Source of the DNA: Bilabrum cf. latius
Lineage: Eukaryota; Bigyra: Bicosoecida; Bigyra; Bicosoecida
Direction of reading: 5' to 3'
DNA: 64,000 nt
NCBI GenBank assembly: GCA_965178125.1
Contig: OZ237738.1
Location: forward strand, 1,364,001-1,428,000
The translations under genes and the position numbers were made by a program. How positions within the stretch are numbered: position 1 is the stretch's first letter; every line of letters starts with the position of its first letter. Of this stretch, positions 31,102 through 42,600 are shown piece after piece. Under the pieces are notes generated by a model, which saw nothing but the letters and a program-made list of their open reading frames with translations, was not told the origin of the DNA and searched no databases.

Positions 31102-32655
31102 TCAGCTCTCCTTGCCGGCAGCACCGCCAGAGGCTGCGGTACCCGCCCCCGCTTCCTTCTCCTTGCCCTCCCCTTCCTCCTCCTTCCTAAGCTCCTCCAG
31201 CGCCGCGATGGCGGTCGCCCCGGACGGCAGCTCGCTCAGCGACCAGGCACGCGCCCAGGACCCGATGGGCTTGGCAGACGCTAGGGGGACCGCAGTGAGG
31301 TCCGAGGAAGAGGCCTTCCGGGTGGTGGCCAGGTGCCTCGCCATCAAAAAGGCAAGCTCCATGGACTGCGCGTAGTTCAGCCGCGGGTCGCAGTAGGTCG
31401 TGTACCGCCTGGGGAGGTCCGATTCCTTGAGGCCCTGAGGGCCGCCCGTGCACTCGGTCACGTTCTCCCCCGTGAGCTCAAAGTGCACGCCGCCCAGCCG
31501 AGTGCCCATCGCGTCGTGGATCTCGATGGTTTGCCGCAGCTCTGACACGATGTCGTCGAAGTTCCTCGTCTTGAGGCCGTGCGTGGCCGCCTTGGTGGTG
31601 TTGCCGTGCATGGGGTCGCACGTCCACACGGGCTGCAGCCCGCTGGCCTTGACGGCGCGGATGAGCGGTGGCAGCAAGGAGTGCACCTTTGAGGCCCCCA
31701 GCCGCGTGATGAGGACGATCTTGCCGGGCGTTGCCTTGGGATCCGCCCACAGTGCCTCGATGAGGGGCACCAGATCATCAGGCTTCATGGAGGGCCCCAC
31801 CTTGATGCCGATGGGGTTGGCCACGCCTCGGAAGTACTCGACGTGTGCGTGGTCCAGCTGCCGGGTCCTGTCCCCGATCCAGATGAAATGCGCGCCGAGG
31901 TTGTAGTACTTCTTGTCCTTGCCCTCTGCCTTTGAGGCCGAGGAGGAGACAGAGGCAGCAGGTGCCGCACCGCTGCCGGTACCGGTACCGGAGGAGGCAC
32001 CATCGATGGGAAGGCCCACATCCCCTGCCTCTGCCTCCTCTTTCTTGGCTTCCTCCTATGCGGCGGCGGCAGCTTCCGCGCCCCCTGCAGCAGCCCCTCC
32101 TGCGTCCACACCGCCCTTTGCACCTGGCACGGCCGGTCCCAGGGGATCCACGGTGTAGGACTTGCCCGAGGCAGCCGGGCTGACTCCCCTCGTGAGCGCC
32201 GACTCGTACTCGAGGTGGAGGCCCTCGTGGGAGGAAAACAGGTCGACCGTCTTGATCGTCTGCTGGTCGTCGCCCACGCCCGCCACCCGCATGAACGCGA
32301 GCGCGCTGAGCATGTGGTCCACCATGTCCTTGTACTGCGCCCGGAGGTCCTCGTCCTGCACGAAGCCCAGGTCCCAGTGCCCCGCGTCGTGGAGGTCCGC
32401 AAACTGCCCAGCGAGGAGGGCCCGCGCGTAGTTGAGGGTGGCCGCCGAATGGAAGTAACCTTGCACTAGCCTCTCGGGGTCGGGCACCCTGTTGTCAGGG
32501 TCATAGCCATTCACGTTGTCGCCACGGAAGGAGTGGACCGTCTCTGCGCGCGAGAAAAGTTTCACCGGGGCAGCGACTTGAAATGCAGCGAAATGGCGGC
32601 GGGTACCGAGGCAGGCATCGATAATGCGTTTAACAGCCTATCTCATATCAAGCAT
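31102..32655 (-). CDS. 3-deoxy-D-arabino-heptulosonate-7-phosphate synthase, class II; N-terminal third missing
   Basis: TGA at 31102-31104. The clear homology starts at HSFRGDNVNGYDPDNRVPD and continues with YFHSAATLNYARALL, FSSHEGLHLEYE, HFIWIGDRTRQLDHAHVE, IGIKVGPSM, ITRLGASKVHSLLP, DPMHGNTTKA, GGVHFELTGENVTECTGG and YCDPRLNYAQSMELAF, so the metal- and phosphate-binding residues of the C-terminal two thirds are present. TAG at 32056-32058 is Gln inside an 80-residue low-complexity insertion (Ala/Gly/Glu/Ser) before YYNLGAHF, unusual for this enzyme. The family's first ~130 residues, with the GGDCAE Cys, are absent upstream; a CTCGCGCGCAG acceptor near 32544 suggests an upstream exon that I cannot find. 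It would start the shikimate pathway. Confidence 0.78.
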
Positions 32656-33491
32656 TGTGCTCTTCCGGGCAGCACCGCATTAATCGCTGACAAGTTGCGG
32701 CCGTATCTCACTGCCGTCGACAACTTCAGTTGGGCTGCTTCTCGGCTTGGAGAACTGTCCGGCCATTCTGGCAATGCGTAAGGTTGGGATACGGGCACCC
32801 CAAGTTAAAACCAGCGACATTTGCAGGAGAATCTTAATCTTCTTCTCGATTGGCTCCGAGGAGCAATCCTGAAACCTCTCCGCACAGTCTCCGCCCTGCA
32901 GCAGGAAACGCTTTCCCTCCGCGACTTCATGCAGCTACGCTCGCAACCTATCGATTTCGGTTGGAGAAACGAGGGGTGGCAACCGACGGACTGCGGCGAG
33001 ATAGCGAGCAGAGAAGAATCGATTGCACGAGTGGATTTTTTACAAACCATTGGACTACTTTAGCCAGAGGCAGCAACAGCAGGGGTCATGCAGCTTGTCA
33101 ATCACTACATAAAGCTCATTATAGCGATTGATCGGCCTGTGTTGTCACTGGCTTAGCCAATTGCTTCAGTAGGTATGACTCAGGCAAGGCCGAACAACTG
33201 GGCCACAAGCGATTCTCTCGGCCTTGGTGCAAATGCCTTCCGCGAACCAAGGAATCCCGTGATTATCGAAGCAGTTATTGCAAAATTCATTCGAAAAGGC
33301 TGGCCGCCTACATCTTCGCGAAATATGATATGCAGCAGCTGGAGATGCTTCGCAAAATCTCCTCACCTCGTTCCAACGACTCCCCCAGTGCCTTTTTATC
33401 CTCGTATGGTGGCTGCTACTTGACGGGCTTGCTTCTCCAGGAGTCTAATGTCCAGCCGGGAGCAGACATACTATTCAGAAATCACGGGTGA
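32593..33491 (+). CDS. Uncertain multi-exon gene, helical protein of unknown family
   Basis: ATG 32593 opens a coherent frame (AGIDNAFNSLSHIKHC, then IADKLRPYLTAVDNFSW) ending at a GC|GTAAGG donor at 32777. Past a TTTGCAG acceptor at 32826 a second helical frame begins (NLNLLLDWLRGAILKPL, LQQETLSLRDFMQL), with TAG as Gln near 33061 and 33153. A last segment with FAKYDMQQLEMLRK and FLSSYGGCYLTGLLLQES ends at TGA 33489-33491. The phases of exon 1 and exon 2 do not match with any acceptor I can see, so the model is incomplete or the sequence has an indel. The start overlaps the open frame of the divergent DAHP synthase by about 60 bp. No family recognised. Confidence 0.35.
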
Positions 33492-33610
33492 TTGGTGTAC
33501 GGTCTCCTCGGCGCATGCCCCGCCCGGCCGGTTGTAACCTTTCAAGTTGACGCTCGAATCAGGCTTCTGCCCCTCTTCTGCATAGAATCTAAATCTTAAG
33601 TCCAAACGAA

Positions 33611-36600
33611 TCATGCCAAGTCGAACAGGGCTCCAATAGCTGTGTCAATGTCCCCCTTTGCAAATATGAGCTCATCCTTGATCTTGTCGACCGTGAACTC
33701 GTCCTTGCCCACAACACCCTGCACCTTTGCGACGTTCTCTTCGCAGTCGTACGAGCTGTTGCCAAGCAGGTCGCCGTCGGGCAGCGTGTCGACATCACTG
33801 TCATTACCATCCAGCGGCTAGTAGCTCCCGCCCCTCCCCTCGCCTGTCATGCCAGTCCCGGCCACCGCATCGCCGCTCCCGCCCCTCGGCACCCCACCCT
33901 CCATGTCCTGCAGCTCCCGATCACGCCCGTCTTCTGGCACCGGGTCCATCTGACCGTCGGAAAACAGGCGCCTCTTGGCGGAGCCCTGCCCTTCCAGCTC
34001 CGTCAAACCCCTTCGCTTCGCGCCTACGCCGCCCACACCACCCACACCGCCCACGCCAGACGCAGGTGGTGCAGACGGAGAGGGCGAGGGAGAGGGAGAG
34101 GGGGCGGGGGCGGGTGCAACCCCTGACGGCAGGGCAGACGATGATCCCGCTGCGATGCCGTCGGCGTCTGGGTCGTCCATATCCGCACGGGCCGCACTCC
34201 CAACGGCACTGGCCGCCTCGTCCCCGGCAGCACCACCATGCGATGCAGCTGCGGGGCGCGCCTCCATGGGTCGATTAGGGTCCGCGCCCGAGAGTACCGA
34301 CACCCTTCCCATGATCATCGCCCTCACCGTATCCTCGGCAGACAGCTTCTCCCCAAGGGTGGCCTCGACTGCCTCGTCCAGCACATCGCGGATCAATGTC
34401 TCCCGCCAGCCGCCCGCTTTTCGCAGCTCTGGCCGAAGGAAGCAATGATTCGGCCCCAGCGGCAGCGTCTCGTCGGCTGGCTCTACCCGAACCTCACCCT
34501 GAGCCTCTACTTGTTCCCTGGGCGAGCGTTTCTGGAACGAGTATAGGACGTCAGCCACCCCGGAGGGGCTGTCCTCTACCCTCCTGCCGAGCACCCATGA
34601 CGCGGGCCAGACGTCCGCATGCCGGAGGATGACTCCGTAGTCGCTTCGGATCTCGGGAAGCGGGTCGAATCTCCATATGCTCAGCCTGTAAGGGCCGTAC
34701 GTCCTGCGGAAGACGCGGGTGCCGGTGCTGCCGGCCTGCTCGACGTATCTGCCGTTGATCCAAATCGGCCTGAGCCCTTCCACCTGCAGCACCGTGTCGG
34801 TTTGATTGACAGGCGGGTCGAAATCCTTGGGGGCCGGCCTGGGGACTCGGAAGTCGATAGCTGGCGGCTACTGGCCGTCCATCCTCGGCGCTATCACCTT
34901 CTAGAACAACTGCACGAACCGGGGGTGGGGCACAACGACGCGCAGATTCAGCACGTTCATAGCGGCCTGGTAGGGAACAAGCAAGCCGAGCTGCTCAAGC
35001 CTTCTGACGACTAAGGCGCGCTGTCTCTTCTCGGCACTGATCGCGTCATCCGAGGCCCCACCTGCCGCACCGCCCTCAGCAGCGAGCTATCCCTGCACCT
35101 CTTGCATCGCCTGTTGCGCTAGCTATTGCACCTCAGCAGCTCGGATGGCCATGCCGGAAAGGGCCTACATCATTGCCGCCGCATCTGCGGGCGACACCTC
35201 CCTCACGTATGTGCGGTCCACCCGCTCCAGCACCAATGGCTCCAAGGAGGCGCCAGGCACCTCGGAGTAGTGGAAGAACTCGGTAAGACGCCACGAGGGC
35301 AGCTTCCTGTCGGAGGGTTCGTTATGCAGCGCAAGGCCCTCCGTCAGTCCGTCAGCGACAGCGCCAGCGCTCAGCCGCTTGCGGTATAGCTCGCGCAGGA
35401 ACGCAACGCGCCACGTGCGATACCCCCGTGGGTTCTAAGTGTCGGCAGCGAGAGCGGGGAATCGCTCGGCCAAAGCGGCTGCAGCTTCGGCTGCATCCAC
35501 GCCGCCATGGAACTCCTCTTCCAAGTCGTCCGCCGCGTTCGTCCCCCTCGCTGCTGCGTCCCTCTTGCTCCACCTGCACTGCAGCTCTTGCACCAGCAGC
35601 ACCCTCCTCCGCAGGGCCACGAAGGTCTAATAGAGGAACTCTCCGCAGTTCCTCGTCTCGTAGTTCTCCTTAATCGCCACGAGTGGGTCTTTCTGCTGAG
35701 AGCCCTCATACGCGTCGTTGACGGGCTTGAAGAATCCCTTGCCGTTGCCCACGTGGCTTGGCCAGGAAAACGCGCGGAGGTAGTCCGCTCGGTCCTTAAT
35801 GCCGTCGATCTCCATGTTCCTGACAGCAAACCTCCCAGCCATGTGAAGGAAGTGCGGGCGGTGCAGGAACGCATACACAAGATGGTTGCCCGGTCGGCGC
35901 TCAGTGGGAGCCGCCGGTTGCCCGTCCAGCAGCTCCCTCGCGTACTCCTCGGCTGAGAGCTTCTGCCTGCGGTCCTTGATATCCCGTTCGATGTGCCTGA
36001 TGCCCCGCCGGTTCGCATCCGTTTCTTCCAGGAATGGCCTGTAGTCCATGCTCGCAGCCTCGCTGAGGTGGTCGCAGGCCCTGTAGGCGATGCGGGGCAG
36101 CACCGGCGCGTTTGTCTCCGCAAAGAGGATGCGGAGAAGACCCAGCACGACGTTCCGCAATTCGGCCTCGGTGTAGCCCTCTGCCTTGATCACGGATGGA
36201 TGCAGCTCGCGCGGCATGTTGTGGAACTGTCGGTTGCGCCTTCCACGGGACCCAGCCAACGAAGTCGTGCCACCCACGCCGCCCATGCCGAGGCTAGAGA
36301 GGTCGAGGTGACTAGGCCCAAGCAGGTGCTGCCTCTTGGCCTCGAGCGACTCGTACTGAAGGAAACCGAACACGTCGACGCCCCCCGCTTCTGAGGGCGC
36401 CAGCAATCGTCTGGCGAAATCATAGGCCACGTCGGGCTCCAGATCATCTGCGAAAAAAGCATTCGGGGTGCGGTAGCTCAGGGATGCAGCATGCAACCCT
36501 AGCCGCGAGAGCCACAGCTTGGCGGCTGGCACGGGCGCAGCGGTGGGCACCAATACAAGAGGCACACGAGCACCGAGAGTCATCATCAGAGGACCGCCAT

Positions 36601-39600
36601 GCGAGCCGGCCGCAGCGCCGCCGCTGCCAGATCGAGGCCCCTCTGCTGCAGCGTCCGCGCCTTGCTAGGAACTCAGAGCGGTGGCTTGGATCTGTAGAGA
36701 GCGCCTTCTCATCTGGCTGTACCCGCGCACGAACGACCTCGCCACACCCATGCCAAACACATTCATTGCAATGTCTCGCTGGTACTGTATTTTCATGAGC
36801 GCCTGCAGCATGCCGCCACCTTTGTAGTCCTGGCTGAAAAAGGCGAAAGCATCACGGTACGCCAAGCGGCTGACGTGTCCACAATGCAGTGCAGAAGACC
36901 ATGCGGCTGCAGCCACAATCTGCACATCTCCAGGGTTCGAAAACCCACCGGGCAACGAGTACGTCTCATCGCCCATGTACCGTGCCAACATCGCGCACTG
37001 CTCGTAGCACCCGAGCGACGTGAGGATCCGACCCACGTCGCTGCGAGACGTGTGACCCCTAAGCCTAGGGCCAGGTCTCGACAGAGCAGACATGCCGCTG
37101 CGCCGCCCCTGCCAGTCTGGTGAACCGGGCCACATGTCTTGCATGTCGAAATCCTTGGCTAGCTCCTTGGCGAGCTGGCTAAGCTCGGTGGGGTCAGGTT
37201 CTGAGACGGTGGGCGCCGCGGGGTTCTCGCCCCCGGCTCCCGCCGCAGCTGCTGTTGCTGTTGCTCCGTCCTCCGTGTCCTCCTCTGATGTCTTCCCTTG
37301 CTTGTCTGCTTTGCTTGCAGCTTCGCTCGATTTCTTGGCCTCGTCGTGCTCCCGCTGCAGCCTCGCCCGGCGATCCATGCGAGCCATCTGATGGAACAGC
37401 GCCACAGAAGCGGTTCCTTCTCTCGCGTGCACGGCCAGCAGTCGCAAATCGCTACCCTCGGAATGAGGAACGGAATACTCCTGGCCGACAGAAAGCGGCG
37501 GGGGCCCTCCTCGCACCTGACCCGCCCCATCGTCATGGAGGTTCAGCCTCCTAAGTAGGGTAAAGAACTCGTCGTGCTGCCTCCACATCATCGCCATGTC
37601 CTTTCGGAGCTCCATGCACCGAATTAGCTGCACCAGCAGCGACGTGGCAGGCGAGCTGCAGCGCATCGCTCTTTCCCGGGCCACCTTGCAAGCCACCTTG
37701 GCCACGCGAAGCAGGCGGTTGATTCGCGAAGCCTGGCCAACGTTCAAGCTGCGGGCCTCCTCTGCCAAGGCTGCAGCCGCTTGTGCCTCTTCAAGCTTCT
37801 CGCGCTGCTGCGCGTTGTTCTTGTAGACGCTCGCGTACTACTTCCAGCTCTGCCGGATACTGGCTTTCTCATGATATGACTCCAAGCAGCCACGCTCTCC
37901 GGGAATGGCTCCAGTGTCATCCTTTTGCGTGAACACGTCGGCCTTGAAGCCCGTCGCGCGCCGCACAGCAGCACGGATGTCTTCGAACGAGACCTCGTCT
38001 GGCTTGGACAGGGCAACCTGCTTGCCGGGGCTAGGGCTGGCAGGGCCAGCCGTGCCGGCTCCACCAGCGCCCCCCTCCATGAGGTCGTCCCCGAATGGAT
38101 CGAAGGGGTCCGCACTCACCGCAGCAGCTTGCCGTTTCTTCAGCAAGGGGAAGGTGTTCTCGCTCTTTGCGACCTGGATCTCTTTCTCCCCGATAGCGAC
38201 CTTGTTGCCGTGCAAGGCCCGGAATACGTCCATCTTCTTGCGATTCAGCAGCGGTGTGCTGTTCTCCACAGCAGTGGTCAGCTGCACCACGCGAAGGTTC
38301 TTGTCCTGCGCCCGCTCCTTGGCCGAGCGCTCCTGGTTGAAAGCTGAGGATCCCCGCTTCTGCAAGTGGTCCACTACGGCCTGCAGGTCTTGCACGACGA
38401 TGCATCGGTACAAGTCAGCCCGCACCGCCCGCCACCCCGACAGTTTCCCGCTGTCGCGGTCCTCCCCGCTGCCGTCCTCGGGGGCCACGGAGGAGAGGAT
38501 GCAGTGCATGATCATGTCTTGCAGCCGCTGCCGCACAGCTGCGCTCGTAGCCTTGATGAGTCCCTGCCAAAGCCATGTGCTCTGGATGTCCTGAGTGCTT
38601 GCTTTCGCCACAGGCGCGTCCGGTGCGCAGCCAGGCGGGGGCAGCGACTGCAGAACGGATCTCAGGCAGCCCTTCTCAAAATCGCTCTCCAGATCAGCTG
38701 CAGCGATGGCGGCCTCGATCTCTGCGTCGAGGTTGAAGGCGGCCATGCCGCCCTCGGGTTGGTCTGGTGCCCCTGCACCACTAGACGCGTGCCCCGACCC
38801 TTGGTTGTCCTTCCTCTGCTCTTCCTGCCCGAACACCTCGGTAGCCTCAAGGGCGGCCCCAGGAGGAGATGGCGGGAGCGCGAGCTGCTGCATGAGGCCT
38901 CCGGCGGCGCGGGTGTCGCTCGCGGCGAGGCACAGCATCCCGCCCGCCACGTATCCGATCTGCTTGCGGAGGCGAGAACCGCCACGCATGGCAGTGCCAA
39001 AGTAGGCTCCCGCGGTGAGCTTACCCATCGTGGGCTGCGCCTTTTTGGGGCAGCGGCGGGCGAGATCCGCGAGGAAGTCAAGGAGGCTGGCATCAAATCG
39101 CTGCGCGATGAGGGACAGGGAGCGATTACTGGATCGCAGCTCGCCCCTGGCCTCGTCTGCCAGCGCCCTGGTGCTGAGCACCTCATGGCTGTCCGGCAGC
39201 AGGGCGAGGTCATCCACCAGGCTGCATGGGTCCTCAATCAAAGCCTCGCGCACCTCGTCCTCGCTCGGGGGGTCCTTGCGCGGCTCCTCGCCGGCTCCTT
39301 GCCGCTTGGCAGCGGGACCAGATACTACCAGGTCAGCGGCGACCGGGGTAGGAGCCGCGGCAGAGCTGGCCGGCAGCTTCAGCGAGCCGCTGCGGGCGGA
39401 GGCCGTTGAGACGTACCGCTCCACAGCCTGCCTGGCATTGGCAAGGGCGGTCTTGGCCTGCTGCATCATGTGCGTGTCTGGTGCAGGCAGCAGCGAAGAC
39501 ACTTGGAATAGCGGCTCCTCCTTGGCCACCTTGGCAGCCTTCGCTTGCGCCCTGATGGCAGCCTGCGCCTCTGCTCGCTGGGCTGCAGGCGTGATGCTGG

Positions 39601-42600
39601 CACGGTCATACACAACCAGCAGAGCGTTCTTGATCTCGTCCTCGTACACGGTGACGTACTTGCCAAACCCACCGCTGTAGGTCCACTCCCTCCTCGCCCG
39701 CTTGCCACCGAAGGCCTCCTCTGCCAGGTACTTTGGATTGAAGGGGGTGACTCTGTGATCGTCGAACCGCCACCACTAGCTCGTGGCGCGGTCACGGATG
39801 AACGAATAGTAGTGGCCCGATGTAGCCGTGCCCGTGTGGACGACCACTCCGCTCAGGACGAACTCGTCCTGGTCACCTGTGGGCACGCCGGCCGGACCCC
39901 AGATCGCCTCGGGCACGCCCGACGCTCCCGTCGTCTCCCCGGCAGCGTCAGCCTCCTTGGACTCGGAGGCGCCGGCACCTTGCTGGCTGCTTGTCGCCTC
40001 GCCCTCGCTTGCCGATGCCGCCCCTCCGGCATCAAAGGAGTCTGGGTCGTGCGCCCAGGCGGTGAAAGGCGTGAAGTCGATCCGGTGAGGGAAGGCTACC
40101 CGGTCATTCTTCTTTTCGAACACGTACTCGCCGTTCTTGATAACGCCTCCGAATCGGGCTAGGCCCAGCACCATCGTGTCGGGAAGCCGCATCAGGACGT
40201 TGCCGCGCTCCACCTCCGCCTTCTTGCCGCAGTGGCCGCACGCCACCCCGGAGATGATCTCGCCTCGCTTCCAGTTGTGCAGCGCCGACACCACGTCGGG
40301 GTTGTCCGCACTCACCTGCAGCTGAAGGGGGAATTGCAGCTCGGGGTCTCGGATGTCCTGCGCCCCGCAGCACCCCACCCTGCTCATCGTGGAGGACCCC
40401 TCCGTCCCAAACACCTTGTCCGCTTGTAGCCGCAGGGCAGGTTCCCTTGATACGCGCATCACCGGTCGCATGGCGTCCAGTAGCTTGAGCATGAACTCGG
40501 AGGCGTCGTTCTGGAGCTTGAAGTGGTGGCCCAAACGCAGCACCCCAAAGGACTCGATCAGCGGCGTGGGGTCGTACGCCTGCGCCTCGCTGTGCCGCAA
40601 CCAGACAAACGCCCTCTGCAGCTCTGACACGAGCCTTCGGCCATCAAGCGTGCGCTTCCTGTCATCCAGCGCCCTGCCGGCCTTGCTCTTGATGTCTTTG
40701 TCGAGATCTTCGGGCAGCTTCGGCATGGCACGGGCTTTGTCGCCTTCCGTTTCAGCGTCATTGCCGCCTTCCTTCTTGTCTTCTTCGCCCTTGCCCTCCC
40801 CCTTCTGCTTCTTCTCCTGCTCCTCCTTTTCTTTCTCTTCAGCCTGCTGGCGCTCCAGGGGCGAAGGACCCAGCTTCTCCCGTGCCTTCGCCTCTGCCTC
40901 CTCGCTGGTGGCTCCATCCTTGATGGCAGCTTGCTTCGCCTTGGAGTACTCCTCCTGGTACGACCTCTGCGCCTGCTTTCGAAGGTCTTCCTCGTCGCGG
41001 AGCTTGCGCTTGCGCTGCTCCTCCAGCAACCGAGCCTCAGCCGCGCGAGCTCCGCGCAATTCGGGCACCGGGACCGGCACGTCTACCTGAGTCAGGGCGT
41101 GCCTCATGTGCGGGGTCATGAACAGCTGCTGCAGCACGCTGTTGGCATAGCACGTGGCACCCAGATTAAAGAGGCCGACAAAGCCCTCTTGCGCACGGCC
41201 ACTCGCCTGATCCGCCACGCTCCATTCCTTGCCAGGCTCAACCTCCAGAGCCTGGCCAAGGGTGCACCTGTGGATGAGCCGCAGCAGACCCATGAACCAC
41301 TCGTGCGCGGCGTCCGACATGCCCTCGCTGCGGATGGCTGCCTGCCTGCGGTCCACCTCCAGAGCGCCAGGCTATGGACTGCACATGGCCTGCCTTCTCC
41401 CCGGCAGCTCATCCTTGATTCCGAGTCTTCTCCGCTCATCTGAGCTCAGGTCGCCCTCGTCCTCGATCTCAGCCGCGAGCCGCACGTTGATGCTGCCGTC
41501 AAGGCCGGCTTGCAGCTTGGCCTGCAGCGCGATTCCCACGCTCATCGCCTGCAGACTAGCGATTGTCGCACCCATCCTGGAGGCAAGAGGCACTCCAATT
41601 GACGCAAAGATGACTGCCTGCAGCAGCCCATAGGCTGCAGTCCTTTCGTCTTCGGTGCGGCACAGCGGCCACACCTCTTGCTCGCTTGCTGCTGCAGCGC
41701 CCGGCGGGCCGCCAACAGTCAGAGCTGTGGAAGCCCCCACTGCTTCTCTGTCCTGCGAGCTTTCGCCTGCCTTCTTCTCTTCGTCCGTGTTGCCACCATC
41801 CGTCGCATTGGTGTACAGGCAATGCTGCACCACGAAGCTTGTCAAGAGCGCGCGCAACGGGGCCAGCGACACGCCTGCCCCCGCACCTCCGTCGGCTGCC
41901 TCCGCCTAGTCCAGAGTCTTGTCCACATCACCGCCCGAGCGCAGGCAGGACTCAAGGTCCTCAAGGCGCACCACTGCCTGGGCGAGGTCGGGCGATGCGG
42001 CCGCTGTGCCGTCATCTGCCAAGCGCGGAATGCACACGCTGGGAGCAAGCTCCGTGTCCCTGCCCGCGAAGGCAAGCGCGGCAGACACACGCAGGCAGTC
42101 GATGAGAAGCTTCCTGGATTCGATGACAGTGACTTCGTCCTCATCCTTGTCCTCGCCCTCGCCCTCCTTTTGCTTGCCCTCGCCGTCCGCTGCTGCAGCT
42201 CCGCCCGCGGCACCACCTGCCGCAGCATCCGCGCCATCCGGTCCAGCCGGCGGCGGGGCCTCTTCACCTTCAGCGGATTCTCCTTGCTCCTGCCCCTCCT
42301 CCCCGTGCTCACCTCCACCGTCCTCTTCCTGCCCGCCCTCCTCCTCGTACTCGTCGGCTGCAGCTGCAACGTCCCCGCTCGACGTTTGTGCGATTCTCCA
42401 TCGCAGCACCACACCAACGATGCGGGCGAGGAAGAGACCAACCTGGCGGGGCCCGCCGTCAACCGCATACCTCGCCATCAGCTCCAGGACGTCTGCCCCC
42501 CGAGGGTGGGACGCAGGTAACCGTAGCAACACGCGGTGCAGTGCAGCGCCCTGCAGCGCAGTACCCTTGTCTGTCCGCAGTGCGGGCAGCGGCAGCAGCC

